From: Bradyrhizobium sp. Gha
GTDB lineage: Bacteria > Pseudomonadota > Alphaproteobacteria > Rhizobiales > Xanthobacteraceae
Direction of reading: 5' to 3'
NCBI RefSeq assembly: GCF_900113735.1
Contig: NZ_FOQM01000005.1
Span: 124,001 to 188,000, forward strand
DNA: 64,000 nt
The translations under genes were made by a program, and so were the position numbers. The notes beneath the pieces were generated by a model that saw nothing but the letters and a program-made list of their open reading frames with translations, searched no databases and was not told the origin of the DNA. Shown piece by piece: positions 35,543 to 44,591 of the stretch (the first letter of the stretch is position 1; every line of letters starts with the position of its first letter).

Positions 35543-36601
35543 ATGATCTTGGTGACCGGAGGTGCCGGCTACATCGGGTCCCACGTCTGCATCGCATTGC
35601 TGGACGCCGGGCTGGACGTCGTCGTTGTCGACAATCTTTCGAACAGCACCAAGGCGTCGCTGGACCGCGTGCAATCCATCTGCGGGCGTTCGCTCGTCTT
35701 TCGGCACGCCGATATCCGGGATGAAGAGGTGATCTGCGAGATACTTCGTGACTTCGGAGTGACCGCGGTCATTCACCTTGCAGGGCTGAAGGCGGTGGGC
35801 GATTCCAATGTACGACCCATGACGTATTACGAGAACAACGTCCTGGGAACGATGCGGCTCGTGTCGGCCATGAAAACGGCGAATGTAAAGACGCTCGTCT
35901 TCAGCTCGTCTGCGACCGTCTATGGGATACCTAGATACCTGCCGCTTGACGAAAGGCATCCCCTCGCCCCGACCAATCCGTATGGCCGCACAAAGCTCGT
36001 GATCGAACAGATGCTGAATGACCTCTACAGGTCTGACGACAGTTGGCGGATCGCCAATCTGCGCTACTTCAATCCGGCTGGTGCGCACGAAAGCGGGCTC
36101 ATCGGAGAAGACCCGTTAGGCGTTCCCAGCAACCTGCTGCCGTTTGTCGCGCAGGTGGCGATAGGACGGCGGGAGAAGCTGCGCATTTGGGGAGGCGACT
36201 ATGACACGCCTGATGGCACCGGCATCCGCGACTTCATTCATGTGGTCGATCTCGCAGCAGGTCATTTGAGTGCCTTACGCCAACTCAGACAACCCGGTCT
36301 GCTCACGGTCAATCTTGGAACGGGCTACGGCAACAGTGTCTTGGACGTCGTTCGCACATTCGAAGCGGCGAGCGGGCGGTCAGTCCCATATGAAATCGTG
36401 GAGCGCCGGGCCGGTGATGTCGCCGCCTGCTATGCCGACCCGACCTTTGCGAAGGATGTGCTGAGCTGGACGTCGACGCGGTCGTTGCGGCAAATGTGTG
36501 CGGACCATTGGCGCTGGCAATTGCAGAACCCCAATGGCTTTCGTGCAGGCGAGCTCCCGAAGGCTCCAGAGCGGTCCAGTCATCTCCGCCGTCATGCGTG
36601 A
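35543..36601 (+). CDS. galE: UDP-glucose 4-epimerase-like NAD-dependent epimerase
   Basis: 352 residues from the ATG at 35543 (GGAAGG upstream). An extended SDR with the N-terminal NAD motif MILVTGGAGYIGSHVCIALL, IHLAGLKAVGDS, catalytic SSSATVYG and YGRTK (Tyr/Lys), LRYFNPAGAHESGLIGEDP and GTGIRDFIHVVDLAAGH. These are hallmark GalE features. It interconverts UDP-Glc and UDP-Gal, or the N-acetyl forms, supplying galactose-type sugars to the locus. Last recognisable gene of the polysaccharide cluster. Confidence 0.92.
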   Translation: MILVTGGAGYIGSHVCIALLDAGLDVVVVDNLSNSTKASLDRVQSICGRSLVFRHADIRDEEVICEILRDFGVTAVIHLAGLKAVGDSNVRPMTYYENNVLGTMRLVSAMKTANVKTLVFSSSATVYGIPRYLPLDERHPLAPTNPYGRTKLVIEQMLNDLYRSDDSWRIANLRYFNPAGAHESGLIGEDPLGVPSNLLPFVAQVAIGRREKLRIWGGDYDTPDGTGIRDFIHVVDLAAGHLSALRQLRQPGLLTVNLGTGYGNSVLDVVRTFEAASGRSVPYEIVERRAGDVAACYADPTFAKDVLSWTSTRSLRQMCADHWRWQLQNPNGFRAGELPKAPERSSHLRRHA

Positions 36602-36774
36602 GCGCTCCGGCCCAAGGTTTTGGCCGAGGACCGGAGCCCAATCGCATGAGCTGAATTCGGGACGAGCCTCGGCAGCAAGCATACCGCCCAACAGAGGTAG
36701 CTCGTAATGACCCGAAATCTCCGCGCCGCGGAGCAAGGCTGCAGCTAAGATGCTGTCGCGCATGGGAAGACGCG

Positions 36775-36990
36775 ATGCCACACTATCGTGCATACGTTCT
36801 GGACGAACACGGCCGCCTGGGGGGCGTCGTCAATCTTGAATGCCCAGACGACGCGTCCGCAACCCAGCGGGCCGGGCAGTTGGCGGACGGTCACGAGGTT
36901 CAGCTTTGGCGGCTTGTCGCCGAGCTGAAATTTGATGACCCGCAGCACCGATCCAAGCGACGGCGGAATGTCCGGGCACCCATGCACTAG
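36775..36990 (+). CDS. Small hypothetical protein of bradyrhizobial type
   Basis: 71 residues, beginning MPHYRAYVLDEHGRLGG and containing ATQRAGQLADGHEVQLW. Short proteins with this pattern (a Tyr-rich strand, an acidic turn, then a helix with xxQLxDGHxVxLW) are common in Bradyrhizobium and have no known function. The C-terminus (HRSKRRRNVRAPMH) is basic and may be a diverged tail. Confidence 0.65.
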   Translation: MPHYRAYVLDEHGRLGGVVNLECPDDASATQRAGQLADGHEVQLWRLVAELKFDDPQHRSKRRRNVRAPMH

Positions 36991-37108
36991 GCGCTCGATT
37001 GGCGCTTCTGTGAACTGCGCCTCGGAGAAGGTGCCGTTCCGCGGGGCATGTGAATCGCAAGAAGCCCTGGGTGTGAAGATCAGCCTGCTCGTCAACAGCG
37101 TTTGTGTG

Positions 37109-37492
37109 TCAACGGGTCGGTATCTTCGCCAAATGCGCCATCATCCGATGGGACGCGGCGGACACCGCGAAACCGACGCAGGCCGCGAGCGCATCGACCA
37201 CAAAATCCGCAAACCTCGCGTGCCGTCCCGGCACCCATAGTTGCATGATTTCAAGCAGGCCGATCAGGAGAACGGCGAGCGCAGAAACAGACCAGCGCCG
37301 CTGCGGATAGGCGAGACCGAAGCTGATGCCGACCAGAACGAAGGCGAGCGCATGGTCCCCGTGCTGTCCAAGGATCGGGTGAGGCCGAAGATCGTGAGGA
37401 CCGAGCGTTACGAAGGTAACGGCGGCCGCAAGCAGCCAGGCGACAAGCCGAAGAAGAGCGGTAATAACCACTAAAGCGTCTCGATTAACCAC
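37109..37492 (-). CDS. VanZ-like small membrane protein
   Basis: 127 residues with three or four hydrophobic helices. GQHGDHALAFVLVGISFGLA and LIGLLEIMQLWVPGRHARFAD, followed by DFVVDALAACVGF, fit the VanZ family pattern (conserved H/D in the first loop, E-x2-Q and R-x2-D-x3-D-x2-A). Proteins of this type often accompany polysaccharide loci; their biochemical role is not established. Confidence 0.75.
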   Translation of the reverse strand: MVNRDALVVITALLRLVAWLLAAAVTFVTLGPHDLRPHPILGQHGDHALAFVLVGISFGLAYPQRRWSVSALAVLLIGLLEIMQLWVPGRHARFADFVVDALAACVGFAVSAASHRMMAHLAKIPTR

Positions 37493-38053
37493 AGCCGGGG
37501 GCTCGTCATTTCTGGACTCGATTTCAAGAGCACGCTCCCTCCGATCAACGCAAACGCCGCCATCAGTTCCAGTTCAGCGTTTTCTTGGTTTAACTCTTAT
37601 CAGCCGGCTTCGGGGAGTTTGCAGGACCAAGTATAACCGGATGATTCAGGTCGCGTTGAGCCAGATCGACCTGCCGGTTTCCACGTCTGAGGATGGATTC
37701 CCGTGTGCGCGCACGACGGGGGAGTACTCCAAAGGAGGGTTCTGCAACGCCTCAGCCCGCGTCCTCAGGCGCTTGCCCCGGCCCGGGGCACCCGGCCGAT
37801 TGGTTCCGAAGCAGCATAAATCCCAGGCAATTTCATCGCGGTTCACAGGCGCTGACCAGCATAGGGAGTACCCATCCATGGCAGTTGTTCAATAGCGCTC
37901 CTTGTTGGTGAAATCGCTTCTGTTTTCCTCACGAATGAGGGGAATGCAATGGCGCCCCGGGAAGGCACTGCTCTGAGCCCAGCTTGCCGATGAAAGCCCA
38001 CGCAGACAATCGAACGGGACGGCAAAGTCCTGGCGCCGCGTACCTGGCAGCAC
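37493..38053. other. Intergenic region, no gene seen
   Basis: About 560 bases between the divergent VanZ-like and coiled-coil genes. Overlapping short frames of 60-84 codons occur on both strands without family resemblance. It should hold both promoters. Confidence 0.4.
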
Positions 38054-40372
38054 GTGATGGAGCGCAAGGTCATGCTTCATGAGGAATTGAAGATCTCCCT
38101 GAGGTGGGACCGAACTGCACCTCTGTGGATGGCAGCGGTCCTGCTCGCTATGACTTGGGCGTCCGAAACGGTGGCTTCACCGGATCAAACGCGGCACCTC
38201 GCAGATGCACAAGTGGCGACGACTGCCTTCAACCTCGGTGCTGACGAGGTCGAGACTTTGGTGCCGCGCCCAGGCGGCAGCGCCAAATCGATGCAGCTTG
38301 CGCAAGCGACGAGGAGCGACATCGGAGCCCAGCAGCTTTCGGAGCCGCAACGCGACTGGGCCACGTCACTGTCCTGCGAACTTGGCAATGCAAGGCGCGA
38401 CATAGCGTTGCTGCAACGTCTGGAGCAAGAGCATGATCGGGCCGAGGAGCTGTTGAAAAGTCTTGAGGATGCGCGGCGCGAGGTCGAAACGCAAAAGGCG
38501 TCGGCAGCGAAGGCCGTCGACGACGCTTCCCGACCAAAGCAGGCATCCCAACCGAATCAAGCGGGCGAGAGTGGCATAGCTGAGTTGCAGGCATCGCTAC
38601 AGCAGGAGCGCGAGCGATCAGCACGGCAGGAGCAGGACCTCGTGGCCGCCAGGCGCGATATCGAAACCCAGACTGCATTGGCGACCAAAGCAGGTGAGGA
38701 AGCGTCAGAGCTGAAACATGCGTGGGAGAGCAACGCCCTGGAGCTACGGAAGGCCCTGCAACAGGAAAGCGATCGTTCGGCGCGGCTGGAGCAGGACCTC
38801 CTGGCCGCCAGGCGCGACACCGAAACCCAAACTGCATTGGCGACTAAGGCAGGTGAGGAAGCGTCAGAGCTGAAACATACGTCGGAGAGCAACGCCCTGG
38901 AGCTGCGGAAGGCCCTGCAACAGGAAAGCGATCGTTCGGCGCGGCTGGAGCAGGACCTTGCAGCAGCGCGACATGATGTCGAGTCCCAGACCGCGCTGGC
39001 GGCAAAGGCGAAATCGGAACTTTTGAGGCAATCGATGCAAAAGGAGCGTGACAGGGCCGAGGTTCCGTCACAAGACTTCTCTCTGACCCGGAGCGCAATT
39101 TATGCATACGAGGCCCAGACCCTCAAGGCTGGAAGCGACTCTGCCGAGCTCAACCTAGCGGCTGCAAACGCCGTGCCGCTCCCGACGCAGGACGCGCGCG
39201 ATCGGATGGAGCGGCTGCAGCAAGAGCTCGCGGTGGCGCGGCGCGAGGCTGCGACCCAAACGGCACTGGCGGCCAAAGCCAGCGAGGAAGCGTCCCGGCT
39301 GAAAGCGGCAGGCGAGAGCGACGCAGCGGAGTTGCAGAAATCCGCGCAACAGGAGCGGGAGCGGACTGGTCAGCTCGAGCAGGCGCTCGCCGCCGCACGA
39401 CGAGATATCGATGCGCAGACGGCACTGGCCGCAAAGGCGGGCGACGAAGTCGCCAGGCTGACGCAAGCGGCGAAGGCTGACGCCGAAGAGCAGAAACGGT
39501 CGATACAGAAGGAGCACGAGAGAGCCGATGCGCTGGCGCAGGATCTCTCCATGGCCCGCAGCAAGATCTACGCATACGAAGCTCAAGCCGCCCAAGCCAG
39601 TGAGGAAGCGGCACAGCTCAGACGAGCGGCGAGCGATGCCGCCTCGTTGGAGCAATCGCAGCAGCGGGAACACGAGCGGGCTGAACAGCTGTCCCAGGAT
39701 CTTGCGAAAACGAGCCGCGAGCTCGACGCACAGACCAAGCTGGCGTCCAAGGCGAGCGAGGAAGTCACACGCACCAAGCAGGCCGCCGAGCGCGGCTCGG
39801 CCGAGCTGCAGAGTTTATTGCAGCGTGAGCGCGAGCGCGCCGACGGATTGGAAAGGGATCTGGCGTTGGCGCGTCAAGATCACGGCGCAGTTGTCGCGAA
39901 GGCTCCCTACGCCGCGTCTCCGCCGGCTACGACCGGCAAGGCCGGGCGCGAGGAACCGGCGTCAGCGCCGGCGCGGCCAATCCAAAACCGGCCGGTCCAA
40001 GACCGAGCGGTCCAAGACGTAGCGGTCCAAGACAAGCCGGTCGAAGATCAGGCCATAGCGGCGCGGAGCCAGGCCGATGCTCAGGTCCATCCTAGCGACG
40101 GGGTGCAAGCGGTGAAATTGATTGCGCGCGCCAGCGCGCTACTTGAACAGGGAAACATCGGCGCGGCGCGGATCGTGCTGGAGCGCGCCGCTGAGCTGGG
40201 GAGCGCGCAAGCAAGCTTCCTGCTGGCGGAAACCTACGATCCGCTGATCCTTCCAAATTTTGGAACGTACGGAACGCAAGGCGATCCCACTAAAGCGCAA
40301 ACTCTTTATGCGCGGGCCGAGGCTGGAGGAATCAAGGAAGCGAAAACGCGAGCGGAAGCGCTGCGCCGATAG
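38054..40372 (+). CDS. Exported long coiled-coil protein with 53-residue repeats and Sel1-like C-terminus
   Basis: 772 residues; ATGs at 38054, 38057 and 38072 are possible starts, the last with GGAG nine bases upstream. A signal sequence (WMAAVLLAMTWASETVA) is followed by about 550 residues of Ala/Glu/Gln/Arg-rich heptads built from related units (SARLEQDLAAARRD...TQTALATKAGEEAS). Two units are nearly identical at DNA level. A Pro/Gln-rich linker with repeats of QDRAVQDVAVQDKPVED type leads to a TPR/Sel1-like end (ARASALLEQGNIGAARIVLE, AQASFLLAETYDP). A periplasmic scaffold is likely; the partner is unknown. Confidence 0.82.
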   Translation: MMERKVMLHEELKISLRWDRTAPLWMAAVLLAMTWASETVASPDQTRHLADAQVATTAFNLGADEVETLVPRPGGSAKSMQLAQATRSDIGAQQLSEPQRDWATSLSCELGNARRDIALLQRLEQEHDRAEELLKSLEDARREVETQKASAAKAVDDASRPKQASQPNQAGESGIAELQASLQQERERSARQEQDLVAARRDIETQTALATKAGEEASELKHAWESNALELRKALQQESDRSARLEQDLLAARRDTETQTALATKAGEEASELKHTSESNALELRKALQQESDRSARLEQDLAAARHDVESQTALAAKAKSELLRQSMQKERDRAEVPSQDFSLTRSAIYAYEAQTLKAGSDSAELNLAAANAVPLPTQDARDRMERLQQELAVARREAATQTALAAKASEEASRLKAAGESDAAELQKSAQQERERTGQLEQALAAARRDIDAQTALAAKAGDEVARLTQAAKADAEEQKRSIQKEHERADALAQDLSMARSKIYAYEAQAAQASEEAAQLRRAASDAASLEQSQQREHERAEQLSQDLAKTSRELDAQTKLASKASEEVTRTKQAAERGSAELQSLLQRERERADGLERDLALARQDHGAVVAKAPYAASPPATTGKAGREEPASAPARPIQNRPVQDRAVQDVAVQDKPVEDQAIAARSQADAQVHPSDGVQAVKLIARASALLEQGNIGAARIVLERAAELGSAQASFLLAETYDPLILPNFGTYGTQGDPTKAQTLYARAEAGGIKEAKTRAEALRR
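38633..38950 (+). repeat. Near-identical tandem repeat, 159-bp period
   Basis: Units 38633-38791 and 38792-38950 match almost base for base (for example CAGGACCT at 38633, 38792 and 38951). Each encodes 53 residues of coiled coil. The preceding and following units are the same length class but diverged, so the duplication is recent. Confidence 0.85.
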
Positions 40373-40474
40373 CACGGTCTGGTGAGGCGATTTCCAACGG
40401 CGCGCGCGCCGCGACGATGCAATCAAGGATCGAAAGCGCCGCCACGGCCGACGCATGTGTAGAGGAGTTCGTCG

Positions 40475-41518
40475 ATGAAAAGGCTTACAGGATTGCGTCG
40501 GCTGCTCTTGCTCGCGGCGCTCGCACCATTGCTCCTGACCCCTCAGCTCGGGGCAGATGCGCAGCCGCAAGATATACGACCTCACAAGGTTCGCCTGGCA
40601 CGGCCCGGGCCGCCGCTGCCAAGGCCTGAGGTGGTCTCCATGAACGCCTGGACGGTCGGCCTCGCCGGAGGTCTGCTCGAGGGCGCACCAATCCGCCTCG
40701 CGGCGGAGATCGCCCGTGTGGTCGACGATGGGGAGAACCTGCACGTTCTGCCGGTCGTCACTCGCGGTGCTGCGGAAAACCTCAATTCCCTGCTCTATTT
40801 GCGCGGCATCGATGCGGCAATCATCAACTCCGACGCGCTCGAGGAATACAAGAGCCAGGTTCCGGACATCCAGCGACGAATTGCGTATGTCCTGAATCTG
40901 TTTCCGTCCGAGCTGCATATTTTCGTTCGGCCCGAGATTCAGAGCTTGAGTGATCTCGCCGGCAAGAAAGTCAATTTCAACACGCAGGGCACCGCTGCGG
41001 CCTATTCGGGGCCGCTGATCTTCAGCCGCCTCAATCTTGAGGTCGAGAAGACTTTCATTCCGCACCAGGTCGCGCTCGAGCAGATGCGCAAAGGCGAGAT
41101 GTCAGCCGTCGTCTTCATCACATCGAAGCCGGTTGATGCTTTCGTGCGAGGCCGTTGGGAGCCAGGCTTCAAGTTCCTGCCCGTTCCATACGAGAGCAAG
41201 TTCGAAGACTACTATCTTCCTGCCGCCCTCGATGGGACCGACTATCCCAATCTGATCAAGCAGGGCGAACACGTTTCGACGATCGCCGTGCCAACCGCAC
41301 TAGTCGCCTTCAATTGGCCGGTGAAGTCCAACCGATCCGAGCGTGTCACGCGCTTCATCGATCACCTATTCTCCCGGATCGACAGATTGCAGGCGCCCGG
41401 TTTCGATCCGAAGTGGAAGTCCATCAACCTCGCTGCGACGGTCCCGGGTCTCGCGCGCGTCCCTGCGGCGCAGGCGTGGCTGGACCGTCAGCCGCGCGCA
41501 ACACAAGCATCGCAATGA
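40475..41518 (+). CDS. TAXI-family (TRAP-type) solute-binding protein
   Basis: 347 residues with a signal peptide (LRRLLLLAALAPLLLTPQLG). The mature part matches TAXI proteins: MNAWTVGLAGGLLEGAPIRL, ARVVDDGENLHVLPVVTRG, then NLNSLLYLRGIDAAIINSDA, and the later LSDLAGKKVNFNTQGTAAAY. GAGGAG precedes the ATG. Family knowledge: these bind small acidic solutes for DctM-type permeases, but no permease gene is adjacent, so it may be an orphan binding or sensing protein. The next gene starts inside its stop codon. Confidence 0.85.
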   Translation: MKRLTGLRRLLLLAALAPLLLTPQLGADAQPQDIRPHKVRLARPGPPLPRPEVVSMNAWTVGLAGGLLEGAPIRLAAEIARVVDDGENLHVLPVVTRGAAENLNSLLYLRGIDAAIINSDALEEYKSQVPDIQRRIAYVLNLFPSELHIFVRPEIQSLSDLAGKKVNFNTQGTAAAYSGPLIFSRLNLEVEKTFIPHQVALEQMRKGEMSAVVFITSKPVDAFVRGRWEPGFKFLPVPYESKFEDYYLPAALDGTDYPNLIKQGEHVSTIAVPTALVAFNWPVKSNRSERVTRFIDHLFSRIDRLQAPGFDPKWKSINLAATVPGLARVPAAQAWLDRQPRATQASQ

Positions 41519-42135
41519 AGCACGCCGCGATCCTCCTTCTTGTCGCACTCGGGGGTACAGGCCACCTTGCGTTGGCCCAGGATCCCGCGACAGAGCTGCG
41601 TTCATGCCTTCAGAAGGAACACGCGGACCGCCTGGGGTGTCTGAATAAATTGACGCGTTCCATCGCGCCTCAAGATCGCTTGGCGCCCGAAGACGACTGG
41701 ATCGTCAGCCTGACGACCTCCCCCATAGACTACTCGCCGATCGCGACCGCTACGACGTCGTCCCACAGCGGGACCGGCGACTCCATGATGCAGTTATCGA
41801 TCCGCTGCCGCGCTGGCCGGACGGAGCTGGCGCTCACGGGGCCCGGCATCTCACGCGGAGGCGGTGATGAGGCAATTTCCTATCGCGTCAACGATAGTCC
41901 GGCAGTGCAGGTCGCAGCGGCCACGCCGTCCTTCGGTCCTGGCGTCGCGTTCGCCGGCGATGCTGTTCGACTGGTGCAGTCGCTTCCGGACGGCGGGGAT
42001 CTAATCGTCCTCCTCTCGTCACGGGGCGGGGCTGCGCATGACGGAGCGTTTTCCCTTGCCGGGCTGGACGCGGCGCGCGCGAAGATGACCTCAGCATGCA
42101 GGTGGCCGCGCGCGATTGCAGCACCTAATCATTGA
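41515..42135 (+). CDS. TagO/VasI-like exported protein
   Basis: 206 residues; the ATG overlaps the preceding TGA (ATGA). A signal peptide (ILLLVALGGTGHLALAQ) is followed by CLQKEHADRLGCLNKL, WIVSLTTSPIDYSPIATA, LSIRCRAGRTEL and YRVNDSPAVQ. This order matches the TagO/VasI family first described beside type VI secretion loci. No T6SS genes are present, so the protein probably has another envelope role together with the TAXI and coiled-coil proteins. Confidence 0.75.
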   Translation: MKHAAILLLVALGGTGHLALAQDPATELRSCLQKEHADRLGCLNKLTRSIAPQDRLAPEDDWIVSLTTSPIDYSPIATATTSSHSGTGDSMMQLSIRCRAGRTELALTGPGISRGGGDEAISYRVNDSPAVQVAAATPSFGPGVAFAGDAVRLVQSLPDGGDLIVLLSSRGGAAHDGAFSLAGLDAARAKMTSACRWPRAIAAPNH

Positions 42136-42171
42136 TGGCGAACAGATGATCTTCTTCGATGGAGGCGTATA

Positions 42172-42771
42172 ATGATCAAGTTTCATCATAATGCCAAAGC
42201 GGCCGCGATGGCGGCGTTCGCCATTCTGGTTTTTGCATCGCCTGCGGCCGCGGAGCAAGGCGGCAAGTACTGGACGCCGGCGGACGGGCAACCCGTCCTG
42301 CATAGGGCGAGCCATGCGAGGCACCACATAGTGAAGCAGACGACGGCCAAGCGAAAACAGTCCGCGTTTGCCCGTATGGATGATCCGACCGCAACCGAGA
42401 AGCGAGAACATCATCTGATCCTTCAGGTGAATACCAACGACCCCGCCTCGATGAATCTCGCGCTCAACAACGCAACCAACGTGGCGCAATATTACAAGGA
42501 CGCCGGCGAGAAGGTGAAGATCGAGGTGGTGACGTTCGGGCCCGGCCTGCACATGTTGCGGGAAGACACATCGCCGGTAAAGGCGCGCATTGAAGAGATG
42601 GCCCTGAGCACGCCCGAGGTTTCGTTCAAGGCGTGCGGCAACACCCGGGAGAAGATGCAGAAAACCGAGAGCAAGGACATACCGATTGTTCCGCAGGCGG
42701 AGGTCGTGAAGTCGGGCGTCGTGCGCGTGATGGAATTGCAGGAAAAGGGATGGACCTACGTCAAGCCGTAA
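42172..42771 (+). CDS. Exported DsrE-fold protein
   Basis: 199 residues with an N-terminal signal peptide (AAAMAAFAILVFASPAAAEQ). The C-terminal 120 residues look like a DsrE/YchN-type fold: HHLILQVNTNDPASMNLALN, NVAQYYKDAGEKVKIEVVTF, GPGLHMLRED, FKACGNTREKM. A single Cys sits where DsrE-like proteins carry the sulfur-relay Cys. Family knowledge: small-sulfur carriers or structural relatives; periplasmic versions are of unknown role. GGAGG lies upstream. Last of four consecutive exported-protein genes. Confidence 0.8.
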   Translation: MIKFHHNAKAAAMAAFAILVFASPAAAEQGGKYWTPADGQPVLHRASHARHHIVKQTTAKRKQSAFARMDDPTATEKREHHLILQVNTNDPASMNLALNNATNVAQYYKDAGEKVKIEVVTFGPGLHMLREDTSPVKARIEEMALSTPEVSFKACGNTREKMQKTESKDIPIVPQAEVVKSGVVRVMELQEKGWTYVKP

Positions 42772-43075
42772 GCCGGACAGATCGTCCATCCATTTTCCAA
42801 CAGAGCGAACATCATCCAGGCAAGGCACGATCCAGCCTTTCCGAAGCAACGAGACTGATCAGCTGACGTTCGCGCCTTCGAAAGCAGCGCCTGTTGTTCG
42901 TTGATTGTCTCCACATTTTCTTCGACCTGTCGGTGCACACGTCGTGCACGCGTCACCAATCCCGTAGCCAGATGTAGTGGACTCATGGCCGGATTGGTCC
43001 ATCGCGTTTATTACCCCCGAGGTAATCGAATTGGGTCCCGCATCGGCGCATCTTCGGTCATGACGGGAGATGACC
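42772..43075. other. Intergenic region, nothing recognised
   Basis: About 300 bases following the DsrE-type gene. Overlapping short frames only; no hairpin with a T-run was found. Confidence 0.35.
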
Positions 43076-43315
43076 ATGATCGCACTGCTGCTCTACCGGA
43101 CCATCGCAGACCACGTGTTGCCTCGAATCGCTTCTTGGGCCGTCACGTTCGCGGCCCGTATGCTGGCGCGAGGACTCAACATGCCCGAGCCGCTGGTGCA
43201 CTCGACGGGTGACTATGTCGTCGCGCAGGTCACGGCGTTCGAGCACAGCGTCGGCAGGAGCCTCTTCCCCATCCTGAGCCGGCTGCTCCGCGCCTGGTGG
43301 CGCGGACTGCACTGA
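43076..43315 (+). CDS. Small hypothetical protein, 79 residues
   Basis: Start taken at the ATG at 43076 because GGGAG lies seven bases upstream; an ATG two codons earlier is possible. The peptide (MIALLLYRTIADHVLPRIAS, then FAARMLARGLNMPEPLVHST) is amphipathic and basic at its end (LSRLLRAWWRGLH). No family recognised. It precedes another small membrane-protein gene by 37 bases and may share its transcript. Confidence 0.5.
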   Translation: MIALLLYRTIADHVLPRIASWAVTFAARMLARGLNMPEPLVHSTGDYVVAQVTAFEHSVGRSLFPILSRLLRAWWRGLH

Positions 43316-43352
43316 GTTCCCCCCGCGTCCCACCCAGCCAAGGAGACCTCTG

Positions 43353-43751
43353 ATGATCGACGCATCCACCTTCCTGCGCCGCGCCCTGCTCGCCGACGCC
43401 CTCTTCAGCGGCGTCGCCGCACTCGGCTTCACCGTCGGCGCCGGTACGTTCGCGACGGTATTCAACCTGCCCGAAGCGCTGTTGCGCGAAACCGGCCTGT
43501 TCCTGATCGCCTACACCGCACTGGTGGGATGGCTCGCCTCGCGCACGGTGGTGGTGAAGCCGCTCGTGCTGCTGGTCGTGGTCGGCAACGCCGCCTGGAC
43601 GGTCGGCAGCATCGCACTGCTGTTCTCGGGCGCGGTGTCACCGAACCTCCCCGGCGAACTCATGATCGTGGCGCAGGCAATCGCGACCGGCGTATTCGCC
43701 GAGCTGCAATATGTGGGCTTGCGAAAGAGCGGGAGCGCAGTTGCTGCTTAA
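43353..43751 (+). CDS. Small four-helix membrane protein
   Basis: 132 residues with four hydrophobic helices (DALFSGVAALGFTVGAGTF, LFLIAYTALVGWLAS, VLLVVVGNAAWTVGSIALLF, MIVAQAIATGVFAELQYVGL) and an AAGGAGA site upstream. Proteins of this length and layout are common conserved hypotheticals in alphaproteobacteria. No function assigned. It converges on the SET-domain gene with a perfect palindrome between them. Confidence 0.75.
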   Translation: MIDASTFLRRALLADALFSGVAALGFTVGAGTFATVFNLPEALLRETGLFLIAYTALVGWLASRTVVVKPLVLLVVVGNAAWTVGSIALLFSGAVSPNLPGELMIVAQAIATGVFAELQYVGLRKSGSAVAA

Positions 43752-43765
43752 ACAACGATGTACCC

Positions 43766-43790
43766 CATGTCCCGCCTAAGGCGGGGCATG
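43766..43790. terminator. Palindrome between convergent genes
   Basis: An inverted repeat with 11-base arms, CATGTCCCGCC and GGCGGGGCATG (one G-T pair), around a 3-base loop. It lies 15 bases after one stop and 30 bases before the other on the opposite strand. There is no clear T-run, so termination is inferred from position and stem strength; it may also be a fragment of a genomic palindromic repeat. Confidence 0.5.
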
Positions 43791-43819
43791 ACGGCGGGAC
43801 CAAAAGGGCGACGCGCGGG

Positions 43820-44389
43820 TTATGCCCGTGCGCGGCTCTTTTTCGCAACGGCATGGCCGTTGAGCTTCTTCTTTTTGGTACTCTTCTTGAGACTTTTGGC
43901 ACCCGCCTTCTGCGCCTTGCGCTCCGCGCGCGCCTTCACCTTGGCACGTTCCGCACGCGCCTCGGCGCGCTGCTTCTTGCGCTTGTTCTCACAGGAGGGA
44001 CACTTGCAGCCGATCGGCTTGAGATAGGCTTTGAAATAGTCGCTGCCGTAATCATAGTTGATCTCGTCGCCCGGCTCGATGTTCTTGATGGCGCGAATGA
44101 ACACCTTGCGCTCGCGCGGGCGAACGTCGGATTCCGCGTTGGGCCGACACGAATGGTTGATGTAGCGCGCGAGATTCTTGCGTACCGAGCCATCGATAGT
44201 CCAACGGCCGTTGAGCTCGAACAGATATTTGTTCTCGATCTCGTCGTGCTCAGGAATGCGGCAGTCCAGGATCGGCCCGAAATAGCGGATGATCCGGGTG
44301 CCTTTCTTGATCGGCATGGTGGCGAAGAGGCCAAGTCCGGTCTTGGAGCGGCCGACGCGATAGGATTTGCGAGAAGCGATGGCTGGCAT
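43820..44389 (-). CDS. SET-domain protein-lysine methyltransferase
   Basis: 189 residues from the ATG at 44389. The SET domain shows SKTGLGLFATMPIKKGTRII, ELNGRWTIDGSVRKNLARYI with NHSCRPNAE (SAM-binding), and GDEINYDYGSDYF (catalytic Tyr region), then a post-SET CKCPSCENKRKK Cys cluster that could bind zinc. The last 60 residues are Lys/Arg/Ala-rich (KAQKAGAKSLKKSTKKKK), resembling bacterial H1-like tails that bind nucleic acid. Family knowledge: transfers methyl from SAM to protein lysines. The bacterial target is unknown. Confidence 0.88.
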   Translation of the reverse strand: MPAIASRKSYRVGRSKTGLGLFATMPIKKGTRIIRYFGPILDCRIPEHDEIENKYLFELNGRWTIDGSVRKNLARYINHSCRPNAESDVRPRERKVFIRAIKNIEPGDEINYDYGSDYFKAYLKPIGCKCPSCENKRKKQRAEARAERAKVKARAERKAQKAGAKSLKKSTKKKKLNGHAVAKKSRARA

Positions 44390-44591
44390 GATCGAGAGAC
44401 ATGAGGACGCAAATAGGGCCGGATGCCCCAAGCGAAGCCGCTCTTCTAGAACGATTCCGCGCCGCTGTCAGGTCTATCTCACCCCGCTCGAGCCTTGCCC
44501 ACAGTCAACTTGCCCGTAGTGAAGGTGTCGATTGCTTGAGTTCCGCAGGACACAGGCGCCTCATCTGTCTGTCACATTCCCTTTGCCAACG

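Noticed and set aside
40475..42135. Type VI secretion or complete TRAP transporter locus
   Set aside because: Only a TagO/VasI-like protein and a TAXI binding protein are present; no T6SS core or DctM/DctQ permease genes are nearby.
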